Source: JAVBPE01 sp031549865 (GTDB taxonomy: Bacteria; Bacillota_I; Bacilli_A; Acholeplasmatales; Anaeroplasmataceae). From it: a stretch of DNA of 64,000 bases. The stretch covers positions 1 through 64,000 of the forward strand of contig JAVBPE010000008.1 in assembly GCA_031549865.1 (NCBI GenBank). The letters are read 5' to 3'. This document shows, piece after piece, positions 1 through 8,150 of this stretch. The position numbers and the translations under genes were made by a program. The notes below the pieces were generated by a model. It was not told where the DNA came from. It was given only the letters and a program-made list of their open reading frames with translations, and ran no database searches. The stretch's first letter is position 1. Each line of letters starts with the position of its first letter.

Positions 1-138
1 CAAGAAAGATGGGGAGAAGCAGAAGATTTAGTAGGACCAGCAGTGTTCTTAGCATCAGATGCCTCAAACTTCGTAAATGGACATATCCTATATGTAGATG
101 GTGGAATCTTAGCTTATATTGGAAAACAACCTAAATAA
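1..138 (+). CDS. SDR-family dehydrogenase, gluconate 5-dehydrogenase/KduD-like (3' end only)
   Basis: Only the last 45 codons are in the window; the frame is open from base 1 and stops at TAA 136-138. The visible tail has the C-terminal signature of short-chain dehydrogenases: a GRWG-like start (ERWGEAEDLVGPAVFLASD), then NFVNGH and YVDGG. This is the cofactor- and oligomer-side segment of the Rossmann fold. The ending GGILAYIGKQP is typical of Firmicute gluconate 5-dehydrogenase / 2-dehydro-3-deoxy-D-gluconate 5-dehydrogenase, an NAD(P)H-dependent cytoplasmic enzyme of sugar-acid metabolism. The catalytic Tyr-x3-Lys lies outside the window, so the substrate is inferred from tail resemblance only. 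Confidence 0.75.
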   Translation, partial: QERWGEAEDLVGPAVFLASDASNFVNGHILYVDGGILAYIGKQPK

Positions 139-174
139 TAACAAGTAAGACCTTAAACACTTCTTTTTGTATAG

Positions 175-228
175 TACCCCATAAGTTGGACTAGTAGAAA
201 TACTAGAAAAGCTTAAGGGGTATTTTTT
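175..228 (+). terminator. Hairpin after the SDR gene, possibly derived from an insertion-sequence end
   Basis: Outer arms ACCCCATAAG (176-185) and CTTAAGGGGT (212-221) pair with one mismatch. They enclose a perfect inner inverted repeat CTAGTA-GAAA-TACTAG (191-206). A T run (222-228) follows, so the structure can act as a terminator for the SDR operon. The TTGGACTAG core resembles ends of IS3-family elements; that origin is an inference. Confidence 0.5.
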
Positions 229-275
229 CATGAAATTAAAAGATGAAGCTCTTAAAGAGATAGTGAAATTAAAAG

Positions 276-302
276 AGTTTAGATTTTTCTAAACTTTTTT
301 AA
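276..302 (+). terminator. Rho-independent terminator
   Basis: A perfect 8-bp stem, AGTTTAGA (276-283) with TCTAAACT (288-295), has a TTTT loop and is followed by a run of T. It insulates the SDR operon from the lipoprotein promoter at 335. Confidence 0.65.
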
Positions 303-334
303 TTGTAAAAAATTCGCAAAAAGTAGCGATTTTT

Positions 335-363
335 TTGACTAATAATAGAGAATATTGTATAAT
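335..363 (+). promoter_or_regulatory. Sigma-A promoter of the MBL lipoprotein gene
   Basis: TTGACT (335-340) and TATAAT (358-363) are separated by 17 nt. The predicted start of transcription is near 370, giving a very short leader with AAGGAAG at 371-377 before ATG 385. Confidence 0.8.
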
Positions 364-384
364 CAAAATTAAGGAAGTGACAAC

Positions 385-2613
385 ATGTCTAAAAAAATAT
401 TATCAGCGTTATTTATTTTTAGTGCTTTTTTATTCTTATTAACATCATGTGATGAAAATGAAGCAACTAAAACATCTAGCGTTCCCACATCAGAAACGTC
501 AATAACAGAAACATCTTCTTCACAAACTTTATCAGAAACAAGTTCATCTACTGAAGAAGAAACTAAAATCAAGGGCATAAAAATAACATTTAACACAGAA
601 TTTTTATCTCTTCACGAGGATGCAATACCTAGTGTTACATGTAACTTTGAAGAATTAACAAGTTTGATAGAGTTTAGTTATGAAGTAAATTCTATTTATA
701 CAACTACTAAACCTAAAGTAGAGGGATTATATAATGTAAAAGCAACTTTAAAAGCTACAAATAAATATGATGAAGTATCCACTGTTAAAAATATATCTTT
801 AGTGAGACTTAATTCAATTGCTGAAATTAAAGCAATGGAGACTTTAACTATTTGTTCTATTAGTGGTAAAGTAATTTATAGCGATCAAACGGCAACATAT
901 ATTCAAGATGAAACAGGTGCTATATATATTGAAAATTTAATAAATCAAACATTTAATGATACTTTAGTTATAATTGGAAGCTACGCGCCTGCCAATCGAA
1001 ATTATACAATGGAATGTATGAATGCATCATTAATTAATACCTCTTCAAGTAGTGATATAATAAGTGAAGAAATTGAAATAAGTGATTTGATAAAAATAAC
1101 TGCTTCAAAAGATAATGATTCTTTAGTTTATTCATTCACAGGTGAAGTTGCGATAATTGATTCAAAAGTTTATGTTCAAGTTGGAAGTTCAAAAGTATTA
1201 ATAGATAATGAATATAGTGTATTTGAAAATAAAACTGTTTATGCTGTTATAATCTTAAGAAATACAACAACAGGTTTGAAGCGTTATATTGCTTTAATCG
1301 AAGAATGTGAATTAAGTATGCGTGCAATTTTGCAAAATGAAGCATTATTGCTTGATTTTACAGATTTAACAAATGATTCAATACTACCAACATCATTAGA
1401 GAGTGGAACTGAAATAACATATTTAAGTACTTCTAATAGTAAAATAATTAATATTACTAATTATCAAGTAACTCAATCAGGATATGGCGAAAAAACAGTT
1501 ACATTGAAAATAAAATTAACTCGTGAAGGTACTTCAATAACATTTGATGTTACCGCAATTGTTCTAAAAGGCGATGCCAGTGAAAAGAAACTAATGATTT
1601 ATAGTATCGAAATGCATCAACAATATGGTGATTCTACATACATCAAATATGGCGATTTTGATATGTTAATAGATGCTGGAGATTCAACTGATGGAGCATA
1701 TGTTAAAGATTTTGTGTTAAATAATTTATCTGATGATGGAATACTTGATGTATTAAGTGTTACCCATTGCCATAGTGATCATATGGGTGGATTATTAAAA
1801 GCATTAGAAGCTGTTCCAAAGATTGGATTAATCATAGACTATGGTCATGATAGAACAGGTAATACACTACACACAAATTGGGTTGAAAAAAGAAATACAT
1901 ATATAAATGCAGGGGCAACATATTATTCATCTTATAACGCTTCTAAGAATTTAAATAAAGCAAGTTCAAGAATAGTAGTTGATGAAGATTTATATATCGA
2001 TATTTTAGATACAAATGTTTATAAAGACTCTGTATTTAATGCAACATCATCTTCACCTATTAATGATTATTCGACTGCGATGCTATTAACATTTAACGAT
2101 TTTAGATTTTTCTTTGCTGGTGATTTAGAAGATAGTGGAGAAAATGGATTAATAGCTAATGCAAAGAATACAGAACTTAAAAATATTGTAGCTGATGATA
2201 CTGTATTATATAAAGCTGCCCATCATGGTACTAATCCATCTGGAAATACCGCAACATCATCTGGTGGTAATAAATTACCATTACTGAATATAATTAAGCC
2301 AGATTATGTATATATATCATCTGCAATGGCTGTTCAAAGTGGTGGTGAACGAGGAAGTCAATTACATCCACATGCTCTAGCTTTAGCCAATTTCTTAAGA
2401 TTTACAGAAGAAATATATTTTAATGGGACAATGGGTACTATTACAATGGAAACAGATGGTTCAGTTATGAATTCAATTACAGGAGCTGGACAAACATCAA
2501 ATTATACCGTAAATGGAGTAACACCATCAATTATAGAAAAGAATTATAAATTAATTGATACAACATGGTATAAATACTACCGTAAAACTGATGTAGATAA
2601 TTATTTGAAATAA
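385..2613 (+). CDS. Surface lipoprotein with C-terminal ComEC-like metallo-beta-lactamase domain
   Basis: 742-residue predicted lipoprotein. The N-terminal signal ends in a lipobox (LLTSC, Cys at about 22), followed by a Ser/Thr/Glu-rich linker to about residue 60. Residues about 140-240 include a segment (TATYIQDETGAIYIEN) resembling OB-fold DUF5689-like domains. From about 405 a metallo-beta-lactamase domain of the ComEC/Rec2 type begins, with the metal motif THCHSDHMGG (first motif His near 461), then AGDLED and AAHHGTNPS. Such domains hydrolyse phosphodiesters or related substrates; here it would face outside the membrane. The gene has its own promoter and RBS and is monocistronic as far as visible. 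The substrate is unknown; an extracellular nuclease or phosphodiesterase is an inference. Confidence 0.8.
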   Translation: MSKKILSALFIFSAFLFLLTSCDENEATKTSSVPTSETSITETSSSQTLSETSSSTEEETKIKGIKITFNTEFLSLHEDAIPSVTCNFEELTSLIEFSYEVNSIYTTTKPKVEGLYNVKATLKATNKYDEVSTVKNISLVRLNSIAEIKAMETLTICSISGKVIYSDQTATYIQDETGAIYIENLINQTFNDTLVIIGSYAPANRNYTMECMNASLINTSSSSDIISEEIEISDLIKITASKDNDSLVYSFTGEVAIIDSKVYVQVGSSKVLIDNEYSVFENKTVYAVIILRNTTTGLKRYIALIEECELSMRAILQNEALLLDFTDLTNDSILPTSLESGTEITYLSTSNSKIINITNYQVTQSGYGEKTVTLKIKLTREGTSITFDVTAIVLKGDASEKKLMIYSIEMHQQYGDSTYIKYGDFDMLIDAGDSTDGAYVKDFVLNNLSDDGILDVLSVTHCHSDHMGGLLKALEAVPKIGLIIDYGHDRTGNTLHTNWVEKRNTYINAGATYYSSYNASKNLNKASSRIVVDEDLYIDILDTNVYKDSVFNATSSSPINDYSTAMLLTFNDFRFFFAGDLEDSGENGLIANAKNTELKNIVADDTVLYKAAHHGTNPSGNTATSSGGNKLPLLNIIKPDYVYISSAMAVQSGGERGSQLHPHALALANFLRFTEEIYFNGTMGTITMETDGSVMNSITGAGQTSNYTVNGVTPSIIEKNYKLIDTTWYKYYRKTDVDNYLK

Positions 2614-2631
2614 ATTAAGATTACATTATGA

Positions 2632-2720
2632 TATCTCCGAAATAGACAAATAAAATAATTAAAGTTAACAATCCCTTAAGGGGTTTATAACCTGAAATTA
2701 TTAAGTCTATTTTGGAGGTA
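2632..2720. repeat. Long imperfect inverted repeat (about 89 bp)
   Basis: Bases 2632-2647 (TATCTCCGAAATAGAC) are the inverse complement of 2705-2720 with two mismatches. The interior also pairs partly (AATAATT against AATTATT) and contains a small CCCTTAAGGGG palindrome. It lies between the lipoprotein gene and the ABC operon. It could be a bidirectional terminator, though no strong T run follows, or a miniature mobile-element remnant. Confidence 0.5.
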
Positions 2721-2810
2721 TTTTTTATGCTTAAAATATTATTGTTTTTTGAGTCTAATTGTAAAATAATAGTAAATATTTTTCAGGTACTATAAAATTA
2801 TTTCAATTTA

Positions 2811-2819
2811 TGCTATAAT
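2811..2819 (+). promoter_or_regulatory. Extended -10 promoter of the ABC/surface-protein operon
   Basis: TGCTATAAT is an extended -10 (TGn-TATAAT at 2811-2819) without a convincing -35. It lies 31 nt upstream of the inferred start codon of the ATPase gene. Confidence 0.55.
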
Positions 2820-2849
2820 TATGTTAAAGAATATCAATGGGGTGATATT

Positions 2850-3587
2850 ATAAAAACGGTTGAAATTAATAACTTATCAAAAAGATATTCTAAAAAGCTA
2901 CCTTTTGCTGTTAGAAATATCGATTTATATGCGAATGCTGGAGAAATTATTGGGATTGCTGGACCAAACGGAGCGGGGAAATCGACAGTTATAAAGGCAT
3001 TAACCAATATTCATTCCTTTGATGAGGGGACAATATTAATTAATAATATTGATTTGTTAAAGAATCCTATAGGTGCCAAGAAGTGCTTTGGGTATGTTTC
3101 AGATGAACAATTCTTTTATGAAACAATGACTGGAATAGAATATATCAATTTTATTGCAGATATATATGGAATAAATCAAGAACAAAGAAAAACAAGATTT
3201 GAATATTTAGATTCACTTCTTAATTTAAAAAATAACGTCTATAAGCAAATATCAACCTACTCGCATGGAATGAAACAAAAACTATCTTTAATAGTTGCCT
3301 TAATTCATGATCCAAATGTTCTAATATTAGATGAACCCTTTGTTGGTTTGGATGTTCCAACATCAAGAAATTTAAAAAATATATTTAAAGATTATAAAAA
3401 AAATAATAAAACAGTTATATATATAACTCATAATTTAGATATAGCTCAAGCGTTATGCGATAGATTATATTTATTTAGTAAAGGTAGTATAAAAGAGGTA
3501 ATCGATATACATGAATTTAATAGTAATAATGAGATTTCTTTAGAAGAATACTACGCTAATGTATTCGAAGGAGAAGCAGATGAATAA
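2850..3587 (+). CDS. ABC transporter ATP-binding protein with an apparent ATA start codon
   Basis: Energises the adjacent ABC-2 permease. Motifs in order: Walker A GPNGAGKST at about residues 38-46, signature YSHGMKQK, Walker B VLILDEPFVGLD, and the switch histidine ITHN. The frame has no ATG, GTG or TTG between the upstream stop (2793) and TTG 3054, yet Walker A lies upstream of 3054, so a start there would destroy the protein. A GGGGTGATATT element ends exactly at ATA 2850; the LysR gene in this window has GGTGATATT immediately before its ATG. The start is therefore most likely ATA 2850 (245 aa), or ATT 2847. This is either genuine non-canonical initiation or a recent ATG-to-ATA change. The 3' end overlaps the permease by 8 nt. 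Confidence 0.85.
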   Translation: MKTVEINNLSKRYSKKLPFAVRNIDLYANAGEIIGIAGPNGAGKSTVIKALTNIHSFDEGTILINNIDLLKNPIGAKKCFGYVSDEQFFYETMTGIEYINFIADIYGINQEQRKTRFEYLDSLLNLKNNVYKQISTYSHGMKQKLSLIVALIHDPNVLILDEPFVGLDVPTSRNLKNIFKDYKKNNKTVIYITHNLDIAQALCDRLYLFSKGSIKEVIDIHEFNSNNEISLEEYYANVFEGEADE

Positions 3588-5217
3588 TTATATTACTATT
3601 TTAAAAAAAGAATTTAAAGATACTTTTAATATTTTTTCAATTACAACAAAAAAAATCAGTAAATTTATTATATCATTAGCTTTCTATTCTTTAATTTATT
3701 GTGTATTTATTTTTGTAATAAGTAAAATTATAGAAACATATTTAAATATAAATGAATATGGAGTCTTTAATGTTCATCAAAGAGGACTTGAAATGTTCAA
3801 TGTTATGATTTATATTACCTTAGGCTTTTTGGTTGTAAATGGTTTAGAAAAATGCCGAAGAGCATTAATAATTGATAAAGATAAAAATATAATCAATCCC
3901 TTGCCAATAAAAAAAACCACAGTTACCTTAGCTAAAGTAACCATTATTTATTTAGAACAGTTAATTATTCATTTTACTTTTATGTTACCTATCGTAATAG
4001 TATTTTATGTGAAAATGGATTTAAATGCTATGTTTATATTAAATAATATAATTATTAATCTCTTAATACCTTTTTTTGCTCAATTAATAATAGCGGTTTT
4101 ATTAATTCCTTATACATTATTAATTAATAATCTAAAAATTAGAATTAAAGAAACTATTATTATACTGGTTTTATGTGTTGGATTTTTCTTCTTTTTATAT
4201 ATGAAGTTCATCTCAGTATTGCAAAAATTATTAGAAACTGGAAATATAAAATATATCTTTAATGAAAATACTCTAAATTTTTTTAAAAATGTGTATAAGT
4301 ATTCATACCCAGTAAAATACTTTTCTAATATTGCCCTTCAAGAAAATATTTTATTATCTTGGATTTTTATAATCTCATTAGTTACAATATCAATTTTTAT
4401 ATCAATTTTAATTTATAAATATGTTCTTTTAAACATATCTTCAAAATATCAAAGTAAATATATAGTCACAAAAGCAAAAGTTAATAAAGAAAAAAATCAA
4501 TTTAATGCTTTATTAAAAAAAGAATTTATTACGGTTTTTAGAGAACCAATTTATATGTTTTCTTATATAGTTATTGCATTTACAATGCCTATAATGGTTT
4601 ATTTCTGTTTCACTTTGTTTGAGCAATTGTTCTACAATATAATTGCTATAAACATAAAATACGAAATTTTTGCTTTAATATTAAATGTATTTATGGTTTT
4701 AATGAATACATTTTGTGCTACAAATATAAGCAGGGAAAAAGAATCGATATTCGTTTTAAAAAGTAAACCTTTAAAACCAGCGTTAATTTTAGATACAAAA
4801 ATAATTTTTTGTCTATTAATAAATTTAATATCACTTATTTTGACTTTAATTATCGTGCATAATAAAGTTCAAATGAATATCTTACAGTCTTTATTTACCT
4901 TTATATTAAGTGCTATTTTTAATCTTTCTTTGATTTTAATATCTACAAAAATAGATTTGAAAAATGCTAAGGTAACTAAAACTAAAGAAGAAGGTAAAAC
5001 ACATAGTGATTTGACTATTGCCAAAACGAATACAATTGGAATGAGTTTTTCTTTAATTTTAGGAATAATTATAATAATAATTCCATCAATATTTGGTAAA
5101 GAATTTGTATGGGTAGTGTATTTAATAGAATTTATATTTACAATGCTACTCTTAGCAATATCTATTCTTTATTATAGAAAAAAAACAAATTTTTATTTCA
5201 ATAACATATCAATGTAA
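3580..5217 (+). CDS. ABC-2 type exporter permease
   Basis: 545-residue integral membrane protein with about 12 hydrophobic segments in two halves, separated by a soluble loop around residues 300-325 (KEKNQFNALLKKEF). Both halves open with a similar LLKKEF-type amphipathic sequence, as in fused ABC-2 permeases. An upstream GTATAC-type start seven codons earlier (3559) is possible, but ATG 3580 has AAGGAGAAG directly before it and is preferred. It overlaps the ATPase gene by 8 nt, indicating translational coupling. Substrate unknown; the three large surface proteins downstream suggest that export or envelope placement is linked to them, which is inference. Confidence 0.8.
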   Translation: MNNYITILKKEFKDTFNIFSITTKKISKFIISLAFYSLIYCVFIFVISKIIETYLNINEYGVFNVHQRGLEMFNVMIYITLGFLVVNGLEKCRRALIIDKDKNIINPLPIKKTTVTLAKVTIIYLEQLIIHFTFMLPIVIVFYVKMDLNAMFILNNIIINLLIPFFAQLIIAVLLIPYTLLINNLKIRIKETIIILVLCVGFFFFLYMKFISVLQKLLETGNIKYIFNENTLNFFKNVYKYSYPVKYFSNIALQENILLSWIFIISLVTISIFISILIYKYVLLNISSKYQSKYIVTKAKVNKEKNQFNALLKKEFITVFREPIYMFSYIVIAFTMPIMVYFCFTLFEQLFYNIIAINIKYEIFALILNVFMVLMNTFCATNISREKESIFVLKSKPLKPALILDTKIIFCLLINLISLILTLIIVHNKVQMNILQSLFTFILSAIFNLSLILISTKIDLKNAKVTKTKEEGKTHSDLTIAKTNTIGMSFSLILGIIIIIIPSIFGKEFVWVVYLIEFIFTMLLLAISILYYRKKTNFYFNNISM

Positions 5218-5229
5218 AGGAGGATATTA

Positions 5230-8136
5230 ATGAATAAGAAAATTATTTGTGCAATTCTAATTATGCCTTTAATCATAATGTTAATTGTATACACAACTGC
5301 TAAAACTGTTAGTTTAGTACAAAGTGTTGAGGTTAATTCGGTCGTTATAAACGATAATGACATTGAATATATTGATATGGATTTGAACGATTCTTTTCAA
5401 ATTCATTATACAGTATATCCTTTAACTGCAACTAATCAAAATGTTACATTTGAAGTTGTCAATTTAGAAAATGATTTTGAAATTGTTCAGATTTCAAAAA
5501 CTGGTTTATTAAAGGCATTAAGACCGGGACAATGTAAGATTACAGTTATTACAAATAGTGGAAATTATAAAGACAGTTTTATCTTATATATTTCTTCAAA
5601 AGGATTAAAATCTATCGATTTAGAAATTAAAAAAGAGGATATATATGTTGGAGATTTATTTGATGTAATTCCAACTTTAACCCCATTAACTGCGCTAAAT
5701 CAAGCTTTGAAATTTGAAAGTAGTAACCAAAACGTTATCAAAATAAGCCAAAATGGCCAAGCTCGAGCAATGGGAAAGGGTGAAGCTCAAATAAAGGTGA
5801 GCTCTATTGCTAATCCTAATGTTTATAATATTATTATTGTTAATGTTTTGATCAAAGATATAATTGACTTTAGCAAAGATGAAATAATTACATATTCAAA
5901 TAAAGGATCTTTAATTATAAGTATAGACTTTAATGAGGAATATGATTTTACTTTGAATTATAATAATGAAGAAATAAAAATTATAGAAACAATAATTGCA
6001 AAAGATTTAATAAAAATTGATTATGAATTAAAAAATGATTTTTTAAATACAAATTTAGAAGCAGTTTTAAATTCAGTAAGTGGATTTGAATATAAAAAGA
6101 ATTGTTTAATAATTAAAGATAATAATATATCATTTGGATTTTTAGAAGACGAAGTTGTATTATCAGTTCTTGGAAGTGCATCAATGGCAATAATTCCAAG
6201 TATTGATGATGTTATTTACAATGTTAATATAAATGATAATGATGTCTGTAGTTTTATCTATGATGATAATGCCATCTATGTATGGGGATATAAAGCCGGT
6301 GTAACGTCTGTAATAGTTGATTTTTATATCAATGAAGAATTAATAGAATCAAAAGAATTAGTTATTATTATAAAACCGTTTTTAATAGAAATTAATAATA
6401 ATGCTAAAACATATGGCTTATCAAATGAGTTTTATTTAGGTCAATATAACATGTCAGATGAAAAATTATCTTCTTGGAGTTTTGAATATACAATAAATGG
6501 AACTTTAAATGATGATTTTTATAATTATATTAAATGGTCTACAAGCGATAGTGATATTGCAACAGTTTCTTTAGATGGTAAAATTAAAATCTTAAATACA
6601 GGAGTTTTTTATATTCAATTAGATTTTATCGTTAATGATGTTACATATATGCAAGCCAAATTTAAAATTAATGCGGTTAAAGATGGATATAATGTTGGTA
6701 CATATAAAGAATTAATGGAAGCAACAAAAAAAGAAAAAATAGTCATTTTGACTAATACAATTGGTTCTCTTAATGATGGATCAAAAGGAGAGGCTTTATT
6801 TGGTTCAAATTATGATGATTTATATACAACAATTGATACAACTTATGATAAAACATATTATAAAAATGCCAATATAGAAAGTAATGCTAAAGTAAAAGTA
6901 TTAGTAGATATTAAAAATGATATTTATGGAAATGGTTATTTATTAAATGCGCATAATCTGGCTTTTGGTTTAGATTCCACTGGAACCCTAAAGTATAATG
7001 CTTTATTTAAAGGACCGCTTAACTTTGTATCATTAACAGAAACACAAAGCTCATTAATTAGTGTAAAAGCTCAAGATAATATCGCTTTTGCAGTAAGAGG
7101 TAATGTTAATTTATACGATTTGAATCTTCAATCTTGTGATGATCAAGCAGATTTATCAAAGTATAACTTTGTTGGAACAACAGTTGAAATTCTAGGCGAT
7201 AATGTGAATATCAATTATTGTAGAATTAAAAATGGCCGAACGGTAATGCGAATATTTGGAAGTGAAGATAGTAATGAAGTAATAAGAGTTAATATAGAAA
7301 ATTCAATATTATCTAATGCCAGAGAATTTATTATAAGAATGGGAAGTAATAAATTTGTAGACGGTAATGCAACTACGCCATCTCCTTACTTATTAAGACT
7401 TAGCGATTCTTTAGTTAATTTAAATGATTTCAAAAATAATTGCGGTAATGCCAAGAATTATAATAATCTAACAAATGAAGAAAAGAATGATTATGATAAT
7501 AATTATATAACAACATTTGTTACACTTAATAACGTAGGACTAAGGACGTGTGGAATATTTTCAATTGGAATTGACACCCATTTTTCTGGTCAATACTTAG
7601 CAGATGGAAGAAATAACCCTTTAGTTAATCTTTTTGGAGAAGGATTTTCAAATTGGTACGATTTAGCTAAGACATCATATGGATCTAAATTAATATTAGA
7701 AAATGAAGTGAGAATTTATGATTGGAAAAATCTTGAAAGTATTGATAGTTCGACATTAATTGAACAAAATAATTCATTAGATTTTTCAAGTTATTTTGAT
7801 TTTAATATAAAAAATATGATTAGTTCTATTTATGAAGATATGAATACCGATTATACGAAAATTTTAACTAATTATTTGGAAGAAAAATATGTTCATGGTG
7901 GAATTGCATTTTTTGGAGGTGGAAAAAATTATAGTGTAATTGAATATAAAAATTATAAAACATGTAAGTTTGAGGAATATTCAATTAATTTACGCCAAAC
8001 ATCCTCCTCAGCCCTTATGGCAGCTGCAGGTGATCAATCATTTTACTTTTTAATGTATGATAAAGATAGTAGCTTTACGCCTCTTTATCAAGACAGGCAA
8101 ATAGAAGAAGGCAGTATGTATAATTTTATTAAATAA
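5230..8136 (+). CDS. Large membrane-anchored surface protein with Big2-like Ig domains
   Basis: 968 residues. A hydrophobic N-terminal segment (about 5-25) has no lipobox Cys, so it is a signal peptide or membrane anchor. Residues about 30-205 hold two bacterial Ig-like (Big2) repeats with the typical GLLKALRPGQCKITV and GQARAMGKGEAQIKV strands. A third Big2-like unit occurs around 430-485 (SDSDIATVSLDGKIKILNTG). The C-terminal half, especially 610-720, has short strands and NINYCRIKNG / NIENSILSNA steps that suggest a parallel beta-helix. The RBS AAAGGAGG overlaps the permease stop, spacing 12 nt, so it is part of the ABC operon. Function unknown; adhesion or polymer binding is plausible. 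Confidence 0.75.
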   Translation: MNKKIICAILIMPLIIMLIVYTTAKTVSLVQSVEVNSVVINDNDIEYIDMDLNDSFQIHYTVYPLTATNQNVTFEVVNLENDFEIVQISKTGLLKALRPGQCKITVITNSGNYKDSFILYISSKGLKSIDLEIKKEDIYVGDLFDVIPTLTPLTALNQALKFESSNQNVIKISQNGQARAMGKGEAQIKVSSIANPNVYNIIIVNVLIKDIIDFSKDEIITYSNKGSLIISIDFNEEYDFTLNYNNEEIKIIETIIAKDLIKIDYELKNDFLNTNLEAVLNSVSGFEYKKNCLIIKDNNISFGFLEDEVVLSVLGSASMAIIPSIDDVIYNVNINDNDVCSFIYDDNAIYVWGYKAGVTSVIVDFYINEELIESKELVIIIKPFLIEINNNAKTYGLSNEFYLGQYNMSDEKLSSWSFEYTINGTLNDDFYNYIKWSTSDSDIATVSLDGKIKILNTGVFYIQLDFIVNDVTYMQAKFKINAVKDGYNVGTYKELMEATKKEKIVILTNTIGSLNDGSKGEALFGSNYDDLYTTIDTTYDKTYYKNANIESNAKVKVLVDIKNDIYGNGYLLNAHNLAFGLDSTGTLKYNALFKGPLNFVSLTETQSSLISVKAQDNIAFAVRGNVNLYDLNLQSCDDQADLSKYNFVGTTVEILGDNVNINYCRIKNGRTVMRIFGSEDSNEVIRVNIENSILSNAREFIIRMGSNKFVDGNATTPSPYLLRLSDSLVNLNDFKNNCGNAKNYNNLTNEEKNDYDNNYITTFVTLNNVGLRTCGIFSIGIDTHFSGQYLADGRNNPLVNLFGEGFSNWYDLAKTSYGSKLILENEVRIYDWKNLESIDSSTLIEQNNSLDFSSYFDFNIKNMISSIYEDMNTDYTKILTNYLEEKYVHGGIAFFGGGKNYSVIEYKNYKTCKFEEYSINLRQTSSSALMAAAGDQSFYFLMYDKDSSFTPLYQDRQIEEGSMYNFIK

Positions 8137-8150
8137 ATGGGGGTAAAATC

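Noticed and set aside
230..292. Short ORF from ATG 230 (MKLKDEALKEIVKLKEFRFF)
   Set aside because: It could be the start of a transposase, but it runs into a terminator and stops after 20 codons; only a remnant at best.
3054..3587. Short ABC protein starting at TTG 3054
   Set aside because: It would lack Walker A, which is encoded intact upstream in the same frame.
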